Notes under the pieces: generated by a model
Database searches by the model: none
Told to the model about the DNA's origin: nothing
What the model saw: the letters and a program-made list of their open reading frames with translations, nothing else
Part shown: piece after piece, positions 48,852 to 56,872 of the stretch
How positions within the stretch are numbered: the first letter of the stretch is position 1
Layout of the letters: every line of letters begins with the position of its first letter
Assembly (NCBI RefSeq): GCF_004798585.1
Contig: NZ_PPXQ01000008.1
Span: 186,001-250,000, forward strand
Origin: Massilia sp. Mn16-1_5
GTDB lineage: Bacteria > Pseudomonadota > Gammaproteobacteria > Burkholderiales > Burkholderiaceae_D
Length of the DNA: 64,000 bases
Reading direction: 5' to 3'
Translations under genes and position numbers: made by a program

Positions 48852-51800
48852 TTAGAACTCGTACTTGACGGTTGCCTGGATGGCCCACTGCGATTCGCCC
48901 TTGGCTTGGCGCACGTTCAGGTCTTCCACGTTGTTACGCACAGCGTAGATGTACTTGCCCGATGCATCCAGGCCAGCGTAGTCGACGAAGCTACGTGCTT
49001 GCGCACCGGCCGACTGGAAGCCGACTTCTTCGATACGGCCCCACTTCTTGTTCAGCAGGTTGCCGAAGTTCAGGATGTCGAGCGAGAAGCTGGCCTTGTG
49101 CTTGGCCATGAAGCCAGGCAGTTCCTGGGTGATCTTCACGTCGAAGCTGTTGGTCCACTTCGAGAAGTCGCTGTTACGCTCGACCACGCCACCCTTTGCC
49201 TTGCTCAGGGCCTTGTTCGAATTGACGATGTCCCAGAACTTGGTCTCGTTGGCCTTGTTGGCCGCGGTGTCGCCGAAGAACACGACTTCGCCCGAACCGA
49301 AGGCCGTCGGGATGTACATCAGGTCGTTACCTGCCAGGCCGTCGCCGTTCAGGTCGTTGTTGATGGTCCAGCTGTACGGCTTGCCCGAACGGCCTTCATA
49401 GAAGACGCCCAGACGGGTGCGGTAGTTGCCGAAGAAGCGCTTCTCCCACGACATGCGGGCATTGATACGGTCTTTCACCAGGTACGAGGAGTTGGCGGCA
49501 ACTTCTTCGTTCGGGTTGAAGACCGAGCGGCCCGACCAGTTCGAGTTCGAGGTCGACGAGGTCAGCGGCGAGACTTCGGTCGCGTTGGTGTGCGAGTAAG
49601 CCACCGACCAGCCGAAGCCCTGGCGGGTCGGGCTCGTCAGCGAGATAGTCGCGACCTGGGCGTCGCCCTTGTCGGTGCCCTTAGCCAGCAGCACGTTGCC
49701 GTAGTTCAGGTTCGAACGGGCCTTGGCAGTCGCCTGGCAGGCAGTGTTAATGGCGATCGCGTTGTTGCTGAACGTGTAGCACTGCTGGAACGCGCCGGCT
49801 GCGTTGCGGTTCAGGCCGCCTGGAGCGTAATACAGTTCGCGGCCGTCGGTACCGATTGCGGTCGGTGCGCCCACGTTCAGGTTCTGGTAGAAGATCGCGT
49901 TCTTGTTCTGGGTCGCCAGCAGCTCGGCGCCGAACACCAGACCGTACCATGGCAGCTCATGCTCGAATGCCAGGTTGGCTTTCCAGATCGACGGCTGCTT
50001 CAGGTCCGGCGACAGGATGTCGACGTTGGCGGCCGGGGTGGCGCCAGTGACCGTGCGCTGCGCGTTCACGTCAGGCGTGAAGGTGCCGTCGGTGGTCGGG
50101 CAGCGGGTTGCGCCGGAGCCCGAGCAGGTGATGATGCGGGTCGCGACGCCCGGGTTCGAGAACGGGTTCGACATCCAGACGGTTGCCGCGGCGCCCTGGA
50201 ACAGGCCGAAACCGCCGCGCAGCTGCATCGGACGTGCCGAGTCGAACTTGTAGTTGAAGCCGACGCGCGGCTGCCACAGCTTCTGGCCGTCGAAGGTCTG
50301 GGTGTTGTCGTAGCCGTAGCCACCGGTCTGGCGGCCGAACGAGCCGGTACCGGCGATGGTCGGCGCGGCGACTGCGGCATTCTGCAGCGGACGGTTGTCG
50401 ACGTCGGTCAGGTCGACGCGCACGCCGGCGCTGACGGTCAGGTTCTTGTTGACGTTCCAGTTATCCTGCAGGAAGAAACCGGTGTTCTTCATCGTGAACT
50501 GGGCAATCGCGTTGCTCAGCGAACCGCCGGCGACCGGCAGCTGCACGGTGTACGACGACGGACGGCCACGGGTGAAGTTCTCGTAGATCGCCGCTTCGAT
50601 CTGGGCGGCGGTCACGTTGTTGCCTGCGCAGTTGAAGGTGCTGCCGGCGGCGACGCCCGGCACCGTGTTGTAGGCGAAGTTGCTGTCGCACTGGAAGGTG
50701 TAGTTGCCGAACACGTTCTGCAGGAACGCGTTGTAGACCTCGTTCGAGGTGTAGTCGGCGCCGGCCTTGAATTCGTGGTCGCCCCACTTGTAGTTGGCGC
50801 CCGCGTACAGGTCGAGGGTCTTGGTGCCCAGCACGTTGTTGTGACGGCTGTTTTCGGTACCGGTGTTCAGGAAGCGGGTGCCGGTGCGGGTGCCGCTCGG
50901 CGCGTCCGACGGCAGCGGGCCGCTGAACGAGAACGACATGGTCGGCAGCTGTGCGTTGTTGATCGGCACCGAGTCGTAGTCACGGGTCGAGGCGCGGAAT
51001 TCGGTCGAGAAGTTCTCGGTCCAGTCCGAGAACACCTGGGCCACGGCCGTCTCGATGGTCTTGTCCTGGTTGTAGAACTGCGAGCTCAGGGACACGCCGG
51101 TCTGCGAGAAGCCCGGGAAGATCGGCTCGTTCTGCGAGGTCTTCGAGTAACGGAAGTTGGCGCGGTGGTCGTCGTTGATGTTCCAGTCGACCTTGAAGGT
51201 GCGCTCTTCGGTCTTCATCTTGGTGCCCTCGGGGATCGAGTTGCTGCCGAGGTCGAAGCCGTAGGTCTTGCTGGCGATGTCTTGCAGGCGCGCGATCTGG
51301 GTCGGGCTGATGCCGACGGTGGTGCCGGAGCCCGAGCCGATGGCGTTGAATTCAGGACCGCTGCGGGTGCTTTCGTAGTTCTCGGCCAGGGCGAAGAAGA
51401 ACAGCTTGTCCTGGATCAGCGGGCCGCTGACCCACAGGCCCTTGGTGTTGTCCTTGAACTCAGGCGCGTCGTTGTAGTTGCCGGTGGTCGCGTCGTAGCG
51501 CTTGCCGACCAGGCGGTCGTCGCGGGTGATGTAGTAGGCGCCGCCGTGGTACACGTTGGTACCCGACTTGGTGACGGCGTTGACGTTAGCGCCGGTGTAG
51601 CCGCGCTGGGTCACGTCGTAGTTGGCCACGTTCACCTGCACCGAGGCGATCGCTTCCATCGAGATCGGCTGGCGGGCGGTCGGGCTGCCGTTGGCTTCCA
51701 GGCCGAAGGTGTCGTTGATGGCGACGCCGTCGATGGTCATCGAGTTGTAGCGCGAGTTCTGGCCGGCCACCGACATTTCGCCGCGTTCCTTGTCGGTCTG

Positions 51801-52307
51801 CGACACGCGTGGGTCGATACGGGCGAAGTCCTGCAGGTTGCGGTTGATCGATGCCTGGGTTTCCAGGTCGGCGCGGGTCAGCGTGGTGACCGAACCCATC
51901 GAGCTGTTCGAGAAGATTTCCGAACGGGCGCGGTTGCCGGTGACGGCGACGGTCTGCATCTGCTGGCCGAGGGTCGCGTCGACGGCGGCGGTTTCCGCCA
52001 GCTCGACGAACACGTTCTCGCGTTTTTCGGTGATGCCGTTCTTGGAGATAATGATCGTGTACGGACCGCCGACACGCAGGCCGCGTGCGACGTAGCGGCC
52101 TTCAGCGTCGGTGACGACGTTGCTGACAGAGCCCGACTCGGTGTGGACGATCTGCACCTGCGCGCCTGCAGCCGGCGCACCATCCGCACCCGAAACACGG
52201 CCGCCGATGGCCGAGGTGGTGTTCTGTGCGAACGTCGGTGCTGCCGACAACGCAATCGACAAAGCCAGCGCCAGCTTGGTCAGCCGGATCTGTTGTTGAG
52301 TGATCAT
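48852..52307 (-). CDS. Oar-like TonB-dependent outer membrane receptor
   Basis: The 1151-residue protein has a signal peptide (LALALSIALSAAPTFAQ). A carboxypeptidase-regulatory-like domain follows (~30-115, GGRVSGADGAPAAGAQVQIVHT). Next come a plug (SMTIDGVAINDTFG, TKSGTNVYHGGAYYITRDDRLVG) and a large barrel ending in an aromatic residue (TVKYEF), as expected for assembly. This is the Oar/OmpA-related TonB-dependent type. The substrate is unknown. Its position between ada-like and 5'-nucleotidase/nuclease genes suggests nucleic-acid fragments or nucleosides. Confidence 0.9.
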   Translation of the reverse strand: MITQQQIRLTKLALALSIALSAAPTFAQNTTSAIGGRVSGADGAPAAGAQVQIVHTESGSVSNVVTDAEGRYVARGLRVGGPYTIIISKNGITEKRENVFVELAETAAVDATLGQQMQTVAVTGNRARSEIFSNSSMGSVTTLTRADLETQASINRNLQDFARIDPRVSQTDKERGEMSVAGQNSRYNSMTIDGVAINDTFGLEANGSPTARQPISMEAIASVQVNVANYDVTQRGYTGANVNAVTKSGTNVYHGGAYYITRDDRLVGKRYDATTGNYNDAPEFKDNTKGLWVSGPLIQDKLFFFALAENYESTRSGPEFNAIGSGSGTTVGISPTQIARLQDIASKTYGFDLGSNSIPEGTKMKTEERTFKVDWNINDDHRANFRYSKTSQNEPIFPGFSQTGVSLSSQFYNQDKTIETAVAQVFSDWTENFSTEFRASTRDYDSVPINNAQLPTMSFSFSGPLPSDAPSGTRTGTRFLNTGTENSRHNNVLGTKTLDLYAGANYKWGDHEFKAGADYTSNEVYNAFLQNVFGNYTFQCDSNFAYNTVPGVAAGSTFNCAGNNVTAAQIEAAIYENFTRGRPSSYTVQLPVAGGSLSNAIAQFTMKNTGFFLQDNWNVNKNLTVSAGVRVDLTDVDNRPLQNAAVAAPTIAGTGSFGRQTGGYGYDNTQTFDGQKLWQPRVGFNYKFDSARPMQLRGGFGLFQGAAATVWMSNPFSNPGVATRIITCSGSGATRCPTTDGTFTPDVNAQRTVTGATPAANVDILSPDLKQPSIWKANLAFEHELPWYGLVFGAELLATQNKNAIFYQNLNVGAPTAIGTDGRELYYAPGGLNRNAAGAFQQCYTFSNNAIAINTACQATAKARSNLNYGNVLLAKGTDKGDAQVATISLTSPTRQGFGWSVAYSHTNATEVSPLTSSTSNSNWSGRSVFNPNEEVAANSSYLVKDRINARMSWEKRFFGNYRTRLGVFYEGRSGKPYSWTINNDLNGDGLAGNDLMYIPTAFGSGEVVFFGDTAANKANETKFWDIVNSNKALSKAKGGVVERNSDFSKWTNSFDVKITQELPGFMAKHKASFSLDILNFGNLLNKKWGRIEEVGFQSAGAQARSFVDYAGLDASGKYIYAVRNNVEDLNVRQAKGESQWAIQATVKYEF

Positions 52308-52836
52308 TATTAAAACCCCAAAATAGACTTAATAGTTATTTGGGCGCCCGTAAGCGCCCCTCTTTACAAGTACTGCAAGCTTCGATGCTGCGTTGCGCAG
52401 CGGAGACCAGCCGGCCCTCCAGAGGACCGAGCGATTGTAAAAAGGAAATATGTCACCCTCGTTACGACCGCTCTTGAAAAAACTTCAAGCATATTTACTA
52501 ACAACAACAAATATGCATGACTGTCCTTGGCGAGACAAATACGTTTTTCGTTGGCGATTTATACTGCCCACCTCTTAATCGCCCAAAAATCGTGCAGTTT
52601 GACGCCGCGCAGGGATTTCCCCAAGCAAAATCACAAGGCGCGATTATACGGAAGGCATTCTTGGCTGAAATATTTTGATAAAACTTTTCTGCATTCGCCC
52701 CACGGGCTGCGGGAATTTGTGGCGACTTGACCACAAACCTTATCTAGGCAATAACATTTGTCTGTTTCATCACGGTGCACGGCGTGGTGCACACGTAAAA
52801 ACGGCAGCCTTGCGCTGCCGTTCTTGAACACACTAA
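52308..52836. other. 529-bp intergenic region upstream of the TonB receptor
   Basis: The region is AT-richer than its surroundings and should hold the leftward promoter of the receptor gene. I could not single out a convincing box pair. Short open frames lack coding character. The adenosine deaminase terminator occupies its right end. Nothing else is recognised. Confidence 0.4.
52796..52822 (-). terminator. Intrinsic terminator of the adenosine deaminase gene
   Basis: AACGGCAGC (52800-52808) pairs perfectly with GCTGCCGTT (52814-52822) around a 5-nt loop. Read leftwards the stem is followed by a T-run. It lies 14 bp beyond the stop codon. Confidence 0.85.
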
Positions 52837-54351
52837 TTAGTGTTTCGACCGTCGCTCGGGCACAACGGTTTTTACCATTTTTGCCACATCGGCTTCGAAG
52901 GCGGCGAAGCGCGCATCGAGCTGGCGCGTCAGGCGCGCCTTGTCGGCGGCGGGCAGGAAGGCGTAGCGGATGCTGTTGTACGAGGTCTTCTTCATTTCCG
53001 CATAGTCCGGCTTGTAGCGGCTGGCGAACAGCACGTATTCCTGCGACAGCGTGTGGCGCGTGACGCCGGCGTCGTCGGTCGAGATCACGTAGGGCACGCC
53101 GTATTTGCGGTACAGGGTGATCGGGTGGTTCTCGCCCTTGATGCCGCTAATAAAAGCGTTCGAGGTCAGGTTGATCTCGACCGGGATATCCTTCTCGCGC
53201 ATCGTGCGCAGGATGGCCGGGGCGTTCGCCTCGTGCGCCAGGTCGATGCCGTGGCCGATGCGGTCGGCGCCGGCCACCGTCAAGGCCTGGTCGATGTGGA
53301 ACTTCAGGCCTTCCGGCGGCACCTCACCCAGCGCCAGCTCGCCCGCATGCAGGGCCACCTTGACGTTCGGGTACAGGGGTTTCAGGAAACGGAACATCTT
53401 CATGTGCAGCGCATAGTCACGCATCGACACCATCGTGCTTTCCTGGCCGACGATGTTGACGCCGACCACCTTGCCGCCGTTCGATGCCGACTTGAAGGCG
53501 GCGACCATCGCGGAAAACACCTGCGACGGGTTCAGCAGGCGCAGCACATAGGTCTGGTAGCGCATCGTGAAGCGCTCGTCGTCGATGCCGGCGGCCGCTT
53601 CGTCGATCTTCGCCGTGAAGTCGGCGATCGATTTCGCGAACGCCGGGTCGCGCTCCAGCGCTTCCATCGCGCGGCGCAGTTCCGCGTCCAGGCCGGCGTC
53701 GTCGTTCGCCAGCTGCCAGGCGCGCGCGTCGAATTCGGCATTGGCAACCGTCGGCGCCATCTTGAACATGGTTTCGATGTAGCTGACGTTTTCCGCGATC
53801 GCGCGCTTCTTGAGTTCCTGCAGGCCTTCCTTGAAGTTCGCGTTCGAGACCGGGCCGAAGTAGCCGAAGGTCTGGAAGAACAGGCGGTCCGGCGGCGGGT
53901 TCAGGACGCCGTGGTTGTCGAAGTCCTTGTTCGACCAGCGCTGCACCAGCTCGCGCCAGGTGTAGTCGTCGGCATAGACCTCGGCGCTGTTCAGGCAGTT
54001 GCGTTCCTTCGCCGGTTTCGCGCGTTCGGCGGCGATCACGGCCTTGTCCTGCTCGATGCGGTAGGTCCGCTTGTTCACGCACAGGCCCTGGCGGTCGAGG
54101 AAGTCGAGGTATTGCTCGACATAGATCGCGCCCGAGTAATGGTGGTGCAGGTCGCCCCCCTTCGGCATCTGCGTGAAGAACATGGTCAGCTCGGCCAGCT
54201 TCGGATCCTGGCCGGCGATGAGCGCGGCGTAATGACGGCTGGTCGCCGCCTCATTGGCCTGGCGCGATGCGGTGGCCGGCTCCTTGGCCATGGCGCCGGC
54301 CGGGGCGGCGACGGCCAGGGCGATCAGCAGGCGGCTGATGGTGTTCTGCAT
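52837..54351 (-). CDS. Exported adenosine deaminase
   Basis: The 504-residue protein has a signal peptide (LLIALAVAAPAGAMAK), so it acts outside the cytoplasm, unlike the ~335-residue housekeeping Add. The zinc site and active site are clear: GGDLHHHYSG, VALHAGELALG, DRIGHGID and VISTDDAGVTR. The length and N-terminal extension resemble the ADGF/ADA2-like secreted enzymes. It converts adenosine or deoxyadenosine to inosine forms. It is transcribed towards the TonB receptor gene and away from the REP pair at site E. Confidence 0.92.
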   Translation of the reverse strand: MQNTISRLLIALAVAAPAGAMAKEPATASRQANEAATSRHYAALIAGQDPKLAELTMFFTQMPKGGDLHHHYSGAIYVEQYLDFLDRQGLCVNKRTYRIEQDKAVIAAERAKPAKERNCLNSAEVYADDYTWRELVQRWSNKDFDNHGVLNPPPDRLFFQTFGYFGPVSNANFKEGLQELKKRAIAENVSYIETMFKMAPTVANAEFDARAWQLANDDAGLDAELRRAMEALERDPAFAKSIADFTAKIDEAAAGIDDERFTMRYQTYVLRLLNPSQVFSAMVAAFKSASNGGKVVGVNIVGQESTMVSMRDYALHMKMFRFLKPLYPNVKVALHAGELALGEVPPEGLKFHIDQALTVAGADRIGHGIDLAHEANAPAILRTMREKDIPVEINLTSNAFISGIKGENHPITLYRKYGVPYVISTDDAGVTRHTLSQEYVLFASRYKPDYAEMKKTSYNSIRYAFLPAADKARLTRQLDARFAAFEADVAKMVKTVVPERRSKH

Positions 54352-54439
54352 GACGGGTCTTTCTTGATGGGTTGACGTGGCCGCGCAACTTTAACGGCTT
54401 CGTGCAGTGTTGGCAACGTCGGGCCAACGGTACGCACAG

Positions 54440-54520
54440 ATCCGCGCGGGCATGCCCGCCCTACGTTGCGCATCGGCCAGTGGCTGTCGTGTACCGTAGG
54501 GCGGGCATGCCCGCGCGGAT
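54440..54520. repeat. REP-like inverted pair, site E
   Basis: The 25-nt arms at 54440-54464 (ATCCGCGCGGGC...GCCCGCCCTAC) and 54496-54520 (GTAGGGCGGGC...GCCCGCGCGGAT) are perfect reverse complements separated by 31 nt. The inner stem here is CGGGC/GCCCG, a compensated variant of the TGGGC/GCCCA seen at sites A, B and D. The unit order is reversed relative to the other pairs. Confidence 0.9.
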
Positions 54521-54539
54521 TCAAAACACCGATAACGTA

Positions 54540-55859
54540 TCAGGCAACAGCCCCACTGCGCTCGTGCACCTTGACGCCGGCCGCGTACGTGGCACGGATC
54601 GCCCGGTCGTCGCCCAGCAGCGCCAGCGCGAACAGCTGTTCTTCCAGCGTGTCGCAGTGGCTGCTACGGCGCGCCAGCAGCGGCGTCGACTTCGGGTCGA
54701 GGACGACAAAGTCCGCTTCCGCGCCGACCGCGAAACTGCCGATCGTGCCTTCCAGGTCCATTGCGCGCGCGGCGCCCAGGGTGGCCAGATAGAACATGCG
54801 CAGCGCCGGCAGGTAGCTGCCCTTCAGGCGCGCGACCTTATACGCTTCGTTCATGGTCTGCAGCATCGAGAACGAGGTGCCGGCGCCGACGTCGGTACCG
54901 AGGGTCACCTTGGCGCCCGCACCGTCGGCCTTTTCGAAATCGAACAGGCCGCTGCCCAGGAACAGGTTCGAGGTCGGGCACACGGAGGCGCTTGAGCCGG
55001 TCGCCGCCATGCGCGCGAAGTCCTCGTCGTCGAGCCAGATGCAGTGGCCGAACAGCGCGCGCGGACGCATCAGGCCATAGCCGTCATACACGTCGAGGTA
55101 GCTGCGCGAAGCCGGATACAGTTCGCGCACCCAGCTGCACTCGTCCTTGTTTTCCGAGACGTGGGTCTGGATGAAGGTGTCCGGATAGGCCTTGGCCAGT
55201 TCGGCGATCGTCTGCAATTGGGCCGGGGTCGAGGTCGGCGCGAAGCGCGGCGTGATCGCGTACAGCGAGCGCGCGTGCTTGTGCCACTTGTTGATCAGGG
55301 CTTCGCTCTCGCCCACCTGCCCTTCGACGTCGCGCAGGAAGTCCGGGCAGTTCCGGTCCATCAGCACCTTGCCTGCCACCATGCGCAGATTGCGCGCCTC
55401 GCTGGCTTCAAAGAAGGCGTCGACCGATTCGCGGTGCACGGTGCAGTAGACCACCGCGGTGGTGGTGCCGCAGCGCGTCAGTTCGTCGAGGAAGAACTCG
55501 GCCGTCGCGCGCGCATGCGCCGGGTCGCCGAACTGGCGCTCGGTCGGGAAGGTGTAGGTGTCGAGCCAGGGCAAGAGGCCCGGCGCCGGGGAAGCGATCA
55601 TGTCCGTCTGCGGATAATGCAGGTGGGTGTCGATGAAGCCGGGCGTGATGATCTGGCCGCGGTAGTCGTGCGGCTCGAGGCCGGACGGCAGCGTGGACAC
55701 GAGCTTCCCGTAATCGCCGGCCGCCTTGACGCGCCCGTTTTCGATGACGAGCAGGCCGTCCTGGTGCCAGGAATACGCATCCTCGGCAAAGGCCGGGTCG
55801 GCGTGAAAATGCAGCAAGCTCGCACGGTAGGCTTGCACGGTAGTGGGTGCGGTGGACAT
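54540..55859 (-). CDS. guaD: Guanine deaminase
   Basis: The 439-residue amidohydrolase converts guanine to xanthine. The metal site is seen in PGFIDTHLHYPQTDMIASP, FIQTHVSEN, ALFGHCIWLDDEDF and LGTDVGAGTSFSMLQTM. The length and motif order fit GuaD. Its start codon overlaps the xdhC stop by 1 nt (TGATG), so it is co-translated with the xanthine dehydrogenase genes that use its product. Confidence 0.94.
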   Translation of the reverse strand: MSTAPTTVQAYRASLLHFHADPAFAEDAYSWHQDGLLVIENGRVKAAGDYGKLVSTLPSGLEPHDYRGQIITPGFIDTHLHYPQTDMIASPAPGLLPWLDTYTFPTERQFGDPAHARATAEFFLDELTRCGTTTAVVYCTVHRESVDAFFEASEARNLRMVAGKVLMDRNCPDFLRDVEGQVGESEALINKWHKHARSLYAITPRFAPTSTPAQLQTIAELAKAYPDTFIQTHVSENKDECSWVRELYPASRSYLDVYDGYGLMRPRALFGHCIWLDDEDFARMAATGSSASVCPTSNLFLGSGLFDFEKADGAGAKVTLGTDVGAGTSFSMLQTMNEAYKVARLKGSYLPALRMFYLATLGAARAMDLEGTIGSFAVGAEADFVVLDPKSTPLLARRSSHCDTLEEQLFALALLGDDRAIRATYAAGVKVHERSGAVA

Positions 55860-56872
55860 CAGTTGGATTCCGGAGAAACTTCAGGGTGACTGGCGGCGTC
55901 AAACGCCTCCCAGACGGTAAGCAGTTGCGCCGCGCAGGATGCAGCAATCACGGCCGGCGCCTTGCCGGCGATGCCGGGCAGGCCGATCGGGCAGACCATG
56001 GCGTCGATGCGCTCGTTGGCGATGCCGCGCTCGCGCAGGCGGTGCTCGAACTGGCGGCGCTTGGTATCGGATCCGATCAGGCCGAACCAATCCCGCAGTT
56101 GCGTCGATTGGGGACGCGACAGTATCGCAATCGACAGGCGCAGGTCAAGTGCATGGCTGTGGGTCATCACCAGGAAGGTGGTGCCGGGCGCGGCTTGTTC
56201 AACCAGCGCCTCGGGGATGTCGGTGGCCTCGATGGTGACGTTGGCCGGCACCGTGGCCGGGAACAGGTCCTCGCGCTCGTCGACCCAGGTCACGCGGCAA
56301 GGCAGCTCGGCCAGCGCGCGCACGATGGCGGCGCCGACGTGGCCGGCGCCGAACAGCATCAGGTGGGCGCGCGGGGCGAGGACGGCGTCGGCGAGCCAGC
56401 GGCGGCCGTCGGCGTCGGTGAAAACGTGGGTGCCGCCGGTGCGGTCGAAAGCGGGAACGGCGGCGCCGGCGAGTTGGCGGCCTGCGCCGTCGAACAGCGC
56501 CCAGGCCGGCGCATCGAGTGCGAGCACGCGGATGCTGTCGAGATGGCGGCGCGCATCCAGCAAGGCTATCTGGTCACGGTCGACCGGCTCGAACACCAGA
56601 TGCGCGATCCCGCCGCAGCACTGCCCCAGGCTGGGCCCCAGTGCAAAGCGCTCCAGGCGCGGCTGGCCGCCCTCTTCCAGCATCCTGCGCGCGATCTCGA
56701 TCGCGCGATGCTCGAGGTGGCCGCCGCCGATCGTGCCCGCAAAGCCCGCGGCGGTGACGAGCATCTTCGCCCCCGGCTCGCGCGGCACGGAGCCTTCGAC
56801 GATGGCGACCGTGACCAGCACGGCCGGCGCCGACGTTGTATGCCGCGCGGCTGTCAGCCAGTCGTCCATCAC
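55859..56872 (-). CDS. xdhC: Xanthine dehydrogenase accessory protein XdhC
   Basis: The 337-residue protein delivers and helps sulfurate the molybdenum cofactor of XDH. The N-terminal XdhC/CoxI domain contains VTVAIVEGSVPREPGAKMLV and GTIGGGHLEHRAIEIAR. The C-terminal part has a Rossmann-type segment (AHLMLFGAGHVGAAIVRALAEL). The start overlaps the end of xdhB by 4 nt (ATGA). It lies between xdhB and guaD in a tightly packed operon. Confidence 0.93.
   Translation of the reverse strand: MMDDWLTAARHTTSAPAVLVTVAIVEGSVPREPGAKMLVTAAGFAGTIGGGHLEHRAIEIARRMLEEGGQPRLERFALGPSLGQCCGGIAHLVFEPVDRDQIALLDARRHLDSIRVLALDAPAWALFDGAGRQLAGAAVPAFDRTGGTHVFTDADGRRWLADAVLAPRAHLMLFGAGHVGAAIVRALAELPCRVTWVDEREDLFPATVPANVTIEATDIPEALVEQAAPGTTFLVMTHSHALDLRLSIAILSRPQSTQLRDWFGLIGSDTKRRQFEHRLRERGIANERIDAMVCPIGLPGIAGKAPAVIAASCAAQLLTVWEAFDAASHPEVSPESN

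Noticed and set aside
48906..52313. A 1135-codon open frame opposite the TonB-dependent receptor
   Set aside because: The minus-strand protein has a signal peptide, plug, barrel and aromatic end; the opposite frame is a low-complexity Val/Gly/Arg shadow.
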